Positions 1 through 8,965 of a DNA stretch of 64,000 bases are shown here, in pieces. Both the position numbers and the translations under genes were made by a program. Positions within the stretch are counted from its first letter, which is position 1; every line of letters starts with the position of its first letter. The notes under the pieces were generated by a model. The model was given only the letters and a program-made list of their open reading frames with translations, had not been told where the DNA came from and did not search any database. Source of the stretch: Acidobacteriota bacterium. GTDB lineage: Bacteria; Acidobacteriota; Thermoanaerobaculia; Multivoradales; J023. Location of the stretch: assembly GCA_029263315.1 (NCBI GenBank), contig JAJCXR010000054.1:248001-312000 (forward strand), read 5' to 3'.

Positions 1-1
1 C

Positions 2-883
2 TTCGACCCCAAAATCCACCAGGATATCGACGCTGTCACCCGGCGCCTATCGCAGCGAGGTCTCGCCACCCCGAGACTGCTGCCGACCCGCGGCGGCGAG
101 CTTTGGCTGGAAGATGCGGAGAGCGGTTACTGGCGTGCCCTGACGTACATGCCCGGCACCACCCTACACCGTCTCAGCGGAGCCATCACCGCCCAACAAT
201 GCGGTGAGCTGGTGGGACGATTCCACGCCGCCCTGGCCGACTGGGACTACACCTTCCAAGCGCCGAGCCGCAACATCCACGATACTCCCCAGCGCTTCGC
301 CGAGCTACGCCGAAGCCTCGACGAGGTCCATGATCATCCCCTGCTGACCCCCGCCCGCCACGTGGCAACCGACCTCCTGAGGCAATGGCAGACCTGGGAA
401 GGCGAGCTCGACCTTCCGCAGCGTCCCTGCCACGGCGACCTCAAGATCTCCAATCTACGTTTCGACCCTGCCGGACAACGGGCCCTCTGCCTCCTCGACC
501 TCGACACCCTTGGCCGCCAACGCCTAGCCGACGAAATGGGGGACGCCTGGCGCAGCTGGTGCAATCCCCAAGGCGAAGACGACCCCGAGGGCTGCCAGTT
601 CGATCTAGAGATCTTCCGGGCCAGCGCCCGCCCATGGCTCGCCAGCTCGCCATACCTGACGCCGCAAGAGCGCCGCAGCCTGGTGGGGGGCATCGAACGT
701 ATCTGCCTGGAGCTGGCAGCCCGCTTCCTCAACGATGCGCTGCGCAACACCTACTTCCGCGAGGACCGGCAACGCTACCCCGAAACGGGGGCCCACAACC
801 TGCAACGGGCCCGAGGGCAGCTCGCCTTGGCTCGCTCGGTGAGGCAACAACGCAGCGCTTGCGAGGCGATCATAGGGAGCTAG
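2..883 (+). CDS. APH-fold small-molecule kinase, 5' end cut by the window
   Basis: The reading frame is open from base 2, so the N-terminus lies outside the window and 293 residues are visible. It belongs to the aminoglycoside phosphotransferase/protein-kinase-like superfamily: a Brenner-type motif HGDLKISNLRF (about residues 140-150 of the visible part) carries the catalytic Asp and metal-binding Asn, followed by DLDTL in the DFG-equivalent position. These proteins phosphorylate small substrates such as aminoglycosides, choline or hexosamines (NahK-like). The substrate cannot be read from the sequence, and resistance should not be assumed. The stop codon TAG lies inside the left terminal repeat of the element at 880-1042, so the C-terminus may have been set by that insertion. 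It is convergent with the NUDIX gene. Confidence 0.75.
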   Translation, partial: FDPKIHQDIDAVTRRLSQRGLATPRLLPTRGGELWLEDAESGYWRALTYMPGTTLHRLSGAITAQQCGELVGRFHAALADWDYTFQAPSRNIHDTPQRFAELRRSLDEVHDHPLLTPARHVATDLLRQWQTWEGELDLPQRPCHGDLKISNLRFDPAGQRALCLLDLDTLGRQRLADEMGDAWRSWCNPQGEDDPEGCQFDLEIFRASARPWLASSPYLTPQERRSLVGGIERICLELAARFLNDALRNTYFREDRQRYPETGAHNLQRARGQLALARSVRQQRSACEAIIGS

Positions 884-1042
884 TGTCCTGTGGGGGAAGT
901 AGGCTGAGCTCAGTCTGAGGAGCTGTTGTTCCTGGCAAGGCGGAGCGACGCAGGAATACTGGTTGTCTTTTCAGGAGCTCCAACACCGCCAGGGGCAAAA
1001 AGAACCAGGTAAAGCCGTGGAATTTTCCGCACAGGGCCCTAG
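880..1042. repeat. MITE-like element, copy 1 (163 bp)
   Basis: The element is bounded by imperfect 13-bp inverted termini: CTAGTGTCCTGTG at 880-892 and CACAGGGCCCTAG at 1030-1042 (11 of 13 match as inverted repeats). It contains GCAGGAATACTGGT near its centre, followed by a TCTTT run. The same core and termini recur at 55648-55813. There is no coding capacity. It fills the whole gap between two convergent genes and supplies the stop codon of the upstream one, so it may also act as a bidirectional terminator. Confidence 0.7.
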
Positions 1043-1045
1043 ATC

Positions 1046-1681
1046 TCAGCTCCAGGCGAACCGTGGCTGCTCATAGTGCGCTACGCGGGCGATGCGTCCC
1101 CACACGGCCAGCTCGGCGAATTGATGGACGATGGCCGCGGTGGGGGCGAAGATCAGGGTATCGAGGACGTCCAGGGTGAACAGGGGATGCTCTCCCCACG
1201 GGGTCGCCTCTTCGGTGGCGGCGGCCGGACGGCCGGCCTCGGCCAAGGGCAGTAGGTGGGCAGCCGACACTTCACCCGGTTCAAGGACCATGGTTTGGGG
1301 CTCGGCGCTCCACAGCACCACGGGGGTGATGAGGAAACCGGAGCGGCTGTGGAAGTCGTCGAGACAACCGCAGACGGCGCCGTCGTCGAGATGGATACCC
1401 ACTTCCTCCGCCAGCTCTCGGCGGGCGGCGTCGAGCACCGTTTCACCCCGATCGATGCGTCCACCCGGCAGGGCCCACTGCCCCCCGTGCCGCCGCAAGC
1501 TAGCGGCCCGGCGGGTGATCACCAGGCTTGCCTCTCCCGACTCATCGGGAAGCACCACCAAGGCGACGGCGGCGTGACGCCCCGCCTTGCCGGACAACTG
1601 ACGCCGGGGGAAGCCGGCCGCCCGCTGCCGTAACGTCTGTTCGAGGGCGGCGTCATGCGGCACCGACGGCGTCGAGGCCAT
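1046..1681 (-). CDS. NUDIX hydrolase, CoA pyrophosphatase-like
   Basis: A 211-residue protein with a complete Nudix box in its first half: G(R)IDRGETVLDAARRELAEE, then VGI, matching GX5EX7REUXEEXGU. The glutamates of REXXEE bind the catalytic Mg2+. The segment before the box (ITRRAASLRRHGGQWALPGG) resembles the NudL/CoA-pyrophosphatase subgroup, which cleaves coenzyme A and acyl-CoA diphosphates. The protein is predicted cytosolic. It starts 6 bases after the stop of the helicase gene on the same strand, so it is probably cotranscribed with it. Length is normal for the family (about 190-220). Substrate assignment is inference; the NUDIX fold is secure. Confidence 0.85.
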   Translation of the reverse strand: MASTPSVPHDAALEQTLRQRAAGFPRRQLSGKAGRHAAVALVVLPDESGEASLVITRRAASLRRHGGQWALPGGRIDRGETVLDAARRELAEEVGIHLDDGAVCGCLDDFHSRSGFLITPVVLWSAEPQTMVLEPGEVSAAHLLPLAEAGRPAAATEEATPWGEHPLFTLDVLDTLIFAPTAAIVHQFAELAVWGRIARVAHYEQPRFAWS

Positions 1682-1687
1682 CGTCGC

Positions 1688-4270
1688 TCAAGTGCCCACG
1701 TGGCGCAGGCGCAAGAGGGGACCTTCGAAGGCCTCCGGCTGACGCAGGTCCACTTCGGCCCGCAAGAACCAGAAGGCATCGCCCTGGGGATCGAGCAGCA
1801 CTTGTGTCACTTCCCAAGTGCGCGGACCGGTGGAGACGATGCGGGTATTCTGGGCCTGCCGTGCTTCGTGGTTGAACAACAACTTGTCGTAGTCCCGGTA
1901 GTAGGGCGCCATCGCGTCCTCAAAACGCTGCACCGTCCAGGGGGTCTTTTCGTCCTCCCCTTGCCACACTGAGATGACCGCCTGCTCGTAGTCCTTGTCG
2001 GCCAGCGCACGTACCAGCTGATGGCTCTCGGCTCGCACCTGTGCCGGCAGGGCCCGTTCGTCGTGCAACAACTCGTAGGCTCGGACCTCGCGGCGGGCCG
2101 CCTCCACCCGCTCCTTGTCCTGCGGCAGGCCGGGGTGCACCATGCTCTGCCACTCCTCCAACAGGCTGGTATCCACCCGTTCGATCATGGTGCGGAAGAA
2201 GCCGACGATGTCATAGACCTGCTCGCTCTTGGCCCGTTCCGGAACCGTCTGGCTGATGGTCTTGTAGAATTGACTCAGATAACGGAGCAGCACACCTTCG
2301 CTGCGTTGCAAGCCGTAATGGCGCACGTAGCCCTGGAAGCTGTGGTAACCCTCGAACATCTCGCGGGCGATGGATTTGGGGTGGATGTCCTCACCGCGAA
2401 CCCAAGGGTGCATGCGCCGAAAGACATCGAAGGTCTGCTCGATGAAACCGAGACTGGGTTTGGGATAGGTGACCTCCTCGAGCTTGGCCATGCGCTCTTC
2501 GTACTGCACACCCTCCGACTTGAGACGACCGATGAGATCGCCCTTGATGCGGTCCACTTGACGAAAGAGCACCACCTTGGGATTTTCCAAAATGGCTTCC
2601 ACCAGCGAAACCACGTCGAGGGCATACTCCGGCGCATCGATGTCGAGGACCTCGATGGCTTCCACCAAGTAGAGCGCCAAGGTCTGAAAGAGGGAAAAAT
2701 CCCATTGCAGCTCATCGTTGACGACCACCCAACGGTAGTCGGAGCGGCTGTCTTTCTCCGTCCGGATAATGCCCGAACGGTGCATCGACCGCACCAACAT
2801 GGCGGCGTAGCTCAGATGCTTGGCCTTCTGCCTGTCGGTCTCATGGCTGAGGCGAATGACCTCCCGCAGGGAGTCGAAGTTGTTGCGCTCCGGTATGTTC
2901 TCCTCGGCATCCCGCTGCAACAGATCGAGCACCATGCCATGGGTGACCCGAAACCTCGACTTGAGCATTTCCGGTGGACGCTCGCGCAGCCGCTCGAAGG
3001 TCTTCTTGTCCCAGGCCACAAAACCTTGGGGAGCTTTTTTCTTCAACGCCTTCTTGCGCTTGCGGGGATCCGCCATCATTTTCTTGGCTTCGACGATGTG
3101 CTCCGGCGCCTGGCAGACGACGCTGCCCCGTTCGTCGAAACCCTTGCGACCGGCCCGTCCGGCAATTTGACGAAAGTCGCGGACCTTCAGCAATGACACC
3201 TTCTCGCCGTCGTATTTGCTCAGCTTGGTGAACAGCACGGTACGGATGGGGATGTTGACCCCGACGCCCAAGGTATCGGTGCCGCAGATCACTTTGAGCA
3301 GCCCTTGCTGGGCCAGTTGTTCCACCAACAGACGATACTTGGGCAACAATCCGGCATGGTGAATACCGACACCAAACCCCAGGAAGCGACGGATTTCCTT
3401 GCCGTAGGGAGTGTCCCAACGGAAGTCGCCGATGGTCTCGCGAATTCGCCGCCGCTCCGCCTTACTGGCCAAGGAGACGCTGGTCAGGCTCTGCGCCAAC
3501 TCGGCGCATTCCCGCTGCGTGAAATTGACCACGTAAATCGGTGCCCGGCCACCCTCCAGGAGATACTCGACGGTTTCGTGCAGGGACGTCTCGCGGTATT
3601 CGAAATCCAGCGGGACCGGACGATCCTCCGAGTAGACCAAGGACATCTTGCGGCGGGTATAGGCTTCGACCCGCTCGGCGATGGGCGCCGTATTGCCCAG
3701 GGTGGCGGACATCAACAGAAAACAGGTGCGGGGCAGGGTGATCAACGGTACTTGCCAGGCTACGCCGCGCTCGGAATCACCGTAGTAGTGGAATTCGTCC
3801 ATCACCACGTAGTCGGCACCGAGGTGATCGCCTTGCCGCAGGGCCCGGTTGGCCAACACCTCGGCCGTACAACAAATGATCGGCGCATCGGCGTTGATGC
3901 TGGCGTCCCCCGTCTGCATGCCGACGTTGGAGGGCCCGAGCTGGTCGCAGAGATCAAAGAATTTTTCGCTGGCCAGGGCCTTGATGGGGCTAGTGTAAAA
4001 GGCTCGTTTGCCTTCGCAGAGGGCTTTGAAATGGACCCCCAGGGCGACCAGCGATTTGCCGGAGCCGGTGGGCGTATTGAGAATGACATGGCGGCCGGCA
4101 AAGATCTCCAACAGCGCCTCTTCTTGCGCCGGGTAGAGCTGAAAGCCCACATCCATGACCCATGATAGGAAAACATCCAACATGGCGTCAGGATCTTTTA
4201 GCCCGGCCGCGGGAACGCGCTCCATCAAGGGGCGCGGCGTGGGCTCTGCATCGTTTGTTACGTTACTCAT
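1688..4270 (-). CDS. Ski2-like DEXH-box RNA/DNA helicase (DUF3516-type C-terminus)
   Basis: An 860-residue superfamily 2 helicase. Walker A TPTGSGKS lies near residue 70, DEFH (motif II) near 165, motif III SATLG near 190, and the second RecA domain carries GIHHAGLLP, TDTLGVGVN and QIAGRAGRKG (motifs V-VI) around 330-410. The large all-helical C-terminal part matches bacterial Ski2-like proteins annotated with DUF3516. The role is probably ATP-driven unwinding in RNA processing or repair; the substrate is unknown. I chose ATG at 4270 because the upstream extension is non-conserved and coding similarity starts there. The NUDIX gene follows 6 bp downstream. Confidence 0.88.
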   Translation of the reverse strand: MSNVTNDAEPTPRPLMERVPAAGLKDPDAMLDVFLSWVMDVGFQLYPAQEEALLEIFAGRHVILNTPTGSGKSLVALGVHFKALCEGKRAFYTSPIKALASEKFFDLCDQLGPSNVGMQTGDASINADAPIICCTAEVLANRALRQGDHLGADYVVMDEFHYYGDSERGVAWQVPLITLPRTCFLLMSATLGNTAPIAERVEAYTRRKMSLVYSEDRPVPLDFEYRETSLHETVEYLLEGGRAPIYVVNFTQRECAELAQSLTSVSLASKAERRRIRETIGDFRWDTPYGKEIRRFLGFGVGIHHAGLLPKYRLLVEQLAQQGLLKVICGTDTLGVGVNIPIRTVLFTKLSKYDGEKVSLLKVRDFRQIAGRAGRKGFDERGSVVCQAPEHIVEAKKMMADPRKRKKALKKKAPQGFVAWDKKTFERLRERPPEMLKSRFRVTHGMVLDLLQRDAEENIPERNNFDSLREVIRLSHETDRQKAKHLSYAAMLVRSMHRSGIIRTEKDSRSDYRWVVVNDELQWDFSLFQTLALYLVEAIEVLDIDAPEYALDVVSLVEAILENPKVVLFRQVDRIKGDLIGRLKSEGVQYEERMAKLEEVTYPKPSLGFIEQTFDVFRRMHPWVRGEDIHPKSIAREMFEGYHSFQGYVRHYGLQRSEGVLLRYLSQFYKTISQTVPERAKSEQVYDIVGFFRTMIERVDTSLLEEWQSMVHPGLPQDKERVEAARREVRAYELLHDERALPAQVRAESHQLVRALADKDYEQAVISVWQGEDEKTPWTVQRFEDAMAPYYRDYDKLLFNHEARQAQNTRIVSTGPRTWEVTQVLLDPQGDAFWFLRAEVDLRQPEAFEGPLLRLRHVGT

Positions 4271-4391
4271 AGTGTCTCTTGGGTGCGTCAGGGCACCCCG
4301 GGATGGGCAAAGAAGAAGTCTCTGGCCCGATGGGGAATGGAGTGGAAAACCCGGGATACACACCCGGGCCGACCAACGGGTCGAGGACTAC

Positions 4392-4423
4392 TGTACCTCA
4401 CATCGGTTGTACCTCACATCGGC
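4392..4423. repeat. Tandem duplication of a 16-bp unit
   Basis: TGTACCTCACATCGGT at 4392-4407 is followed directly by TGTACCTCACATCGGC at 4408-4423. It lies in the 199-bp gap between the STPK gene stop and the helicase start, so it sits upstream of the helicase gene. It could be a pair of binding sites or a simple slippage duplication. Confidence 0.6.
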
Positions 4424-4469
4424 GGCCCATGCTGGTTGCCCCGAGCAGGCTCGGGTTGCCAAGGCCGCT

Positions 4470-6794
4470 TCAGAAGGTCAGGCGACGCGGCAGGCGCAGA
4501 CGCTGCAAGAGCCGATGGAAGGCCGGTTCTTTGCGCAGAGGATCGAAGATCGGGTGCACGCCGAGCCAAATCAGGTCGGAGCTGCGCTGCCGGCAGGAGT
4601 CTTCCAACGCATGGATGGCCAATCCATATTCCCCCAGCCCGACGTGAATCTGGGCGAGAAAGGTTGGCGATACATAACGTTCTGCCGCCGCCGTCTGCAG
4701 CTCGAGAAGGATTTCCCGCGCTTGATCGCGACGCCCGAGACAAGCATAGGCATGGGCCAAGGCGGCCTGCAGGGGTAGGCCTTCGGGGGCCAGCTGTTGT
4801 GCCAAGTCGATCTCGGCGACGGCCATCGGCCCCTTGCCTTGGGCCAAATAGACTTGGCCGAGGAACAAGCGAATACGGACGAAGGAGGAGTCGATCTCCA
4901 GCGCCCGTGTGTACTCCGCTTCCGCGGCGGCGAAACGCCGGGCGTGGTAACAACAGAGGCCAAAGCTGGTATTGATCGGCAACGACAGGGGGTCCAAGTC
5001 CCTAGCCCTCCGCAATTGAGCAAAGGCTTCGCGGAATCTCCCTTGGGGAATGAGACAGGCCATGGCGTACTGCTGGTAGGCCGTGGCGTAAAAGGGGTCG
5101 AGCTCCAGGGCCCGTTGGAAATCCGCTTCAGCAGGCTCGAAATCCCACCGATAGTGGGCCCTGGTCAGGGCCCTGGACACATACACCTCGGCCAAACGAG
5201 GATCCATCGCCAGCGCCTTCTCGGCCGCCTCCTCCGCCCGGGGCATCACTTCCGTCGGCGCCGTCATGCCATAGATGCCCAACATGGCGTAGGAGTCCGC
5301 CAGACCGGCGTATGCTTTCGGATAGCGGGACTCTTCTTGCAACGCTTGATGGAAGAGATCGATGCCATGCCGTACGGACTCATCGTCTCGCTTGTTCCAA
5401 AAGTAGCGCCCCTTGAGATAGAGATTGTGGGCCTCGAAGCTCAAGTCGGGGAAGTCCCCTTCCACCTCCAAACCGTCGGTGGTGGCCAAACCGATCAGCT
5501 CCATCTCCAAAGCAGCGGCGATCTTGCGGGTGATGTCATCTTGAATGGCGAAGACATCGGCCACCTCCCGTTGGTAGCGTTCCGACCACAGATGGTCGCC
5601 GTCCTCGACCCGCACCAAGCGCGCCGTCACCCGCAATTGTTGGCCGGACTGGCCGACACTGCCTTGCAATACATGCTCGACGCCCAACCGACGCCCCAAG
5701 TCGCGACTGTTCTCCGACGATTCATCGGCCATCGGGCTGCGAAAGGCAGAATCTCGAGAGATCACTCGCAGACCGACGATGCCCGTCAGATGGTGGATGA
5801 GCTCTTCGGTCATTCCGTGGCAGAAGTAATCTTGATCCCGCTCCGGGCTGAGATCGCGAAACGGGAGAATGGCCACGGATGTCTCCCGCAACCCTAGGAC
5901 ACCGTCGTTGAGGTTGTCCGTCGGGGCGATCGAATCGGTGATGCTGGAAGGCGTGAAGACCGGATCTTTCTCCGCCGGTTGCCCGGCCAAGGCCTGTAAA
6001 TCCCGTTGCAAATACACCGCGCCCAAGTAGCGGAAGTCGGGCTCCCGGTGCAACATGCGCTGCAGAATCGGCGCCAGGACGGCGCTGCCATTCGGTAACT
6101 GTCCCTGAATGTCGGGATCGGTCTGCAGAATGTTGTGGATGACCTCCTGCTGATTGCGTCCCTGGAACGGGCTGTTGATCGCCAACATCCGAAAAAGCAC
6201 CACACCCAAGGACCAAAGATCGCTGCGTCCGTCCCCCGCATGACCGGACAACCGTTCTGGCGCAACATAGGGAATGGTCCCGAAGGCAGGACCTGACAGC
6301 TCTTGCGGCGAGCTGCCGAGGCGGGCGATGCCGAAGTCGAGAATCCTCACCTCGTCGTCGTTGACCAGCATGATGTTGGCGGGCTTGATGTCGTGGTGGA
6401 TCACCCCTTGGCGATGGGCGGCGGCCAGCCCACCGGCAATCTGCGCTCCGATGCGGCTCACTTGTTGGACCGACATCGGCCCCCGGGCGATGCGCTTGGC
6501 CAAGGTCTCGCCTTCGTAATATGCCATGGCGATGAACAGCGCATCTTCAGGCGTCTCACCGATTTCGTAAATGGTGCAAATATTGCGATGGTCGAGCTTG
6601 GAAGCGGCCCGGGCTTCGAGCATCAGCTGGGAACGGGCTTTGGAGTCCTGGCGACGCTCCGAGGGCAAGAATTTGAGCGCCACGAAGCGGTCCAAGTCTC
6701 GGTCGACCGCCTTATAGACCTCCGCCATGCCACCGGCACCGATGCGTTCGAGGATCTGAAAGTGAGAGACGATTCGACCGATCAAGGTTCCCAC
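4470..6794 (-). CDS. Serine/threonine protein kinase with TolB-like and TPR domains
   Basis: A 774-residue multidomain protein. Kinase domain at about 1-275: glycine loop IGAGGMAEVYKA, VAL-K, catalytic loop VIHHDIKPANIML, DFG and an APE-like APERLS. After a linker, residues about 305-430 form a TolB N-terminal-like domain (AILPFRDLSPERDQDYF, later LGVEHVLQGSV), and the C-terminal third is a TPR array (about 480-770). This architecture is common in Acidobacteriota and related phyla and is thought to phosphorylate regulators in response to bound partners. The catalytic loop reads HHD instead of HRD, while the catalytic Asp is kept, so activity is still expected. GTG start at 6794; TTG at 6785 is an alternative. 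No membrane segment is obvious. Confidence 0.88.
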   Translation of the reverse strand: MGTLIGRIVSHFQILERIGAGGMAEVYKAVDRDLDRFVALKFLPSERRQDSKARSQLMLEARAASKLDHRNICTIYEIGETPEDALFIAMAYYEGETLAKRIARGPMSVQQVSRIGAQIAGGLAAAHRQGVIHHDIKPANIMLVNDDEVRILDFGIARLGSSPQELSGPAFGTIPYVAPERLSGHAGDGRSDLWSLGVVLFRMLAINSPFQGRNQQEVIHNILQTDPDIQGQLPNGSAVLAPILQRMLHREPDFRYLGAVYLQRDLQALAGQPAEKDPVFTPSSITDSIAPTDNLNDGVLGLRETSVAILPFRDLSPERDQDYFCHGMTEELIHHLTGIVGLRVISRDSAFRSPMADESSENSRDLGRRLGVEHVLQGSVGQSGQQLRVTARLVRVEDGDHLWSERYQREVADVFAIQDDITRKIAAALEMELIGLATTDGLEVEGDFPDLSFEAHNLYLKGRYFWNKRDDESVRHGIDLFHQALQEESRYPKAYAGLADSYAMLGIYGMTAPTEVMPRAEEAAEKALAMDPRLAEVYVSRALTRAHYRWDFEPAEADFQRALELDPFYATAYQQYAMACLIPQGRFREAFAQLRRARDLDPLSLPINTSFGLCCYHARRFAAAEAEYTRALEIDSSFVRIRLFLGQVYLAQGKGPMAVAEIDLAQQLAPEGLPLQAALAHAYACLGRRDQAREILLELQTAAAERYVSPTFLAQIHVGLGEYGLAIHALEDSCRQRSSDLIWLGVHPIFDPLRKEPAFHRLLQRLRLPRRLTF

Positions 6795-6825
6795 CCCAGC
6801 ATTGGGTCCAAACGGACCCTGCGCC

Positions 6826-6834
6826 GTGAGTCTA
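6826..6834 (-). promoter_or_regulatory. Putative -10 region (TAGACTCAC) of the STPK gene
   Basis: On the minus strand TAGACTCAC lies about 32 bp before the kinase start. The same TANACTCAC pattern precedes genes at 15627, 28198 and 36737. No good -35 is visible. Inference from position and recurrence only. Confidence 0.35.
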
Positions 6835-6945
6835 ATATTGAATTGAGCGATATGGCTTCTGTGGCGACAGTATACCGGCCACGACTGGGGCGCGGAAGCT
6901 CAGCCCTTAGGGAGCTCGGGGGCCCGTTGCATCCATCGATCGAGG

Positions 6946-6977
6946 CCGGTGAGCCGCCGTCGTCGGCGGCTCACCGG
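6946..6977. terminator. Perfect 14-bp stem-loop after the exported-protein gene
   Basis: CCGGTGAGCCGCCG, loop TCGT, then its exact inverted copy. It starts one base beyond the stop codon at 6978-6980 of the minus-strand gene. There is no T-run, so it may be a factor-dependent or RNA-stabilising hairpin rather than a classic intrinsic terminator. Confidence 0.55.
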
Positions 6978-7580
6978 TCAGGGACGGCGGACCTCCGTCA
7001 CCCGCATGGCCAACGCCTCGACACCGTCCTGGTGGATCACCATGTACATCGGTGCACCGGGCATCGACGCGGCAAAGAAAAACTCGGTGGTCATCTTCGC
7101 TGCCTCATTGACGACGGTATAGAGATAACCGTCGAGCTCGCCGAGGGCCGTCGTTTGGCGGACCTCCTGCAGGGTCGAGAAAGCGGCAGGAAACGACGCG
7201 TGATCCCGCAGCTCTGTCCACAGGGCCCGTTGCACTCGTGGCTCCCCCATGGCGGTGCCGTCCTCCGCCACATCGGCGTATTCGATGTCCACTCCGTCAG
7301 CGTCCGCCGATTGCACGGTCCAGCGTTGCCTGGCAACCCCCTTGGGTGTCTTGTTCTCGATCATGTATACCAACCCCGGCTGCCAGGCATCACGTATCTG
7401 CTCAGCGCTGAAGGGGAACGGCAACAGCTCCCGTTGCTCGGCCGTTGGGGCTTGCGCCCAAGAGATGGACGTCAGGAGGCACATGGCCGCGAGGACCAAC
7501 GCTTGGACGCCGAGTCTCCGTCGGAGCGCCGAGTCATTCCTGGGGGTGGGGGTAGAAGGTTCTGTTGCCGTCTTGCTCAT
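6978..7580 (-). CDS. Exported protein of unknown function
   Basis: A 200-residue protein. I do not recognise the family. The N-terminus has basic residues and a hydrophobic stretch ending in a likely signal peptidase site (about ISWAQA, residues 38-43), so it is probably periplasmic. The rest is a compact mixed alpha/beta sequence without cysteines. Start ATG at 7580 is supported by GGAGG seven bases upstream. It lies 62 bp after the DUF58 gene and may be the last gene of the MoxR/DUF58 operon. A strong hairpin follows its stop. Confidence 0.6.
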   Translation of the reverse strand: MSKTATEPSTPTPRNDSALRRRLGVQALVLAAMCLLTSISWAQAPTAEQRELLPFPFSAEQIRDAWQPGLVYMIENKTPKGVARQRWTVQSADADGVDIEYADVAEDGTAMGEPRVQRALWTELRDHASFPAAFSTLQEVRQTTALGELDGYLYTVVNEAAKMTTEFFFAASMPGAPMYMVIHQDGVEALAMRVTEVRRP

Positions 7581-7642
7581 GGGGCCCTCCAAATTTCTAG
7601 GGATAGTCCTGATGATCGATGGGTTTGTGCACACCGCGAGGC

Positions 7643-8947
7643 TCAGCCGCGGCGGCGCCAAAACAGTGAAAGGTAGGCCTCCAGGGCCTCCAAAGCCAGG
7701 CGATCGGCGGCGGTTTCCACCACCCGCACCCCCGCCTTGCGCAGCCGCCGGCCGAGACGCCGATTGGCGTCGACGATATCGAGGGCGGCGACTTTGGCAA
7801 AGGCATCTTCTGCCGTCTCGGGGGGCCCCAGGGCGAGGTCCCGGATCTCTGGATCCTGTAGATTGATCAGGATCGGACGATGCCGCCGCTCGAGGTGCAG
7901 CATCGCCTGGCGCAGCAGCTCAGCGGCTGCCAAATCCACCACCGAGGTCAGTAGGATGGCGGTGGAGCGACGGCTTTCGAGGCTGCTGGCGGTTTGCACC
8001 GCCAAGTCGAAGGCGGGTTCCGCCAAACGAGCTTCGAGATCATAGAGCCGGGCGTAGGCGCTGTGGATGCTGCGTTGGCCACCATGTAAGCGCAACGAAC
8101 GCTCGATGCGATCCGAAAAGGCCAGCAGGGTCACCCGATCCCCCCGGGCCGTGGCGACACGGGTCAAGGCCAGGGCCGCCGCCAGGGCGTGGTCGAGCTT
8201 CGAGCGTTGGCCGTCCATGCCCGACATGCCGCGACCGCAGTCGAGCAGAATCAGTAGGCGGGCCCCCCGCTCCCAGGTGTCTTCGCGGCTCACCAGCTTG
8301 CCGTGTCGGGCGGTGGATTTCCAATGGATCTTCGAAGGCGGATCGCCCGCCCGATACTCGCGCAAGGCATAGGGTTCCGTGCCCAGGCCCTGGAGCCGTT
8401 GCGGCAAGCGCCCCAAGGAACGGTGATGCGCCAGCATCAACAACTGGCCGACCTTACCTTCCCAGCGGACCTGTGGGAACACCCGCTGCGTCTCTTCCGG
8501 CAAGACGTCCCGCTGACTCCAAGCCAGGCCCCAGGGGCCGAGGACCCGCAGGCTCAGGGGGCCCACCCGATGCTCTCCCCGACGCCGCGGTCGAATGCGA
8601 TAGGACCACGCCATGCGACCGCCCCCCGGCAGCCGCATGGCCTTGTGCTGGGGGGCCGACGCCAAGCCCGGGTGCAGGCCCTCCCGCAGCCGCAGCTCCA
8701 ATCGCCGGGTTTGCGGATTGCTCACTTCCACCCGGATGTCGGCCACCGCCCCTTGGGTCAGCAGCGGTGGCCAATGGCGCACCACTTCGACATCGAGACC
8801 GCGGCTACGCAGCAGATCGAAAGCGAAAGCGAGCAGCAGGAGGCCATCGAAGATCAACGCCTGGATCGCCAGGCCGGGTACCACAACCCCCACCACCACC
8901 CACAGGGTGGCGACGGCGAGCAGCAGAAAAACCCTCAGGGACGGCAT
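7643..8947 (-). CDS. DUF58 protein with a von Willebrand-like domain
   Basis: A 434-residue protein. Two hydrophobic segments sit at the N-terminus (about 1-40). The DUF58 signature REYRAGDPPSKIHWKSTARH lies near residues 195-215, followed by a vWA-like region (LLILLDCGRGM). DUF58 proteins nearly always follow a MoxR ATPase, as here with an 18-bp spacer. The pair is thought to work as a chaperone or metal-insertion system for envelope or redox proteins; the exact client is unknown. It is an intermediate gene of the minus-strand operon that starts at 14563. Confidence 0.88.
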   Translation of the reverse strand: MPSLRVFLLLAVATLWVVVGVVVPGLAIQALIFDGLLLLAFAFDLLRSRGLDVEVVRHWPPLLTQGAVADIRVEVSNPQTRRLELRLREGLHPGLASAPQHKAMRLPGGGRMAWSYRIRPRRRGEHRVGPLSLRVLGPWGLAWSQRDVLPEETQRVFPQVRWEGKVGQLLMLAHHRSLGRLPQRLQGLGTEPYALREYRAGDPPSKIHWKSTARHGKLVSREDTWERGARLLILLDCGRGMSGMDGQRSKLDHALAAALALTRVATARGDRVTLLAFSDRIERSLRLHGGQRSIHSAYARLYDLEARLAEPAFDLAVQTASSLESRRSTAILLTSVVDLAAAELLRQAMLHLERRHRPILINLQDPEIRDLALGPPETAEDAFAKVAALDIVDANRRLGRRLRKAGVRVVETAADRLALEALEAYLSLFWRRRG

Positions 8948-8965
8948 GGTCAGAAGATTCCGTGG

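Noticed and set aside
2021..3196. Long plus-strand frame (391 aa) antisense to the helicase
   Set aside because: It is the reverse-strand shadow of a clear helicase gene in GC-rich DNA and has no recognisable domain.
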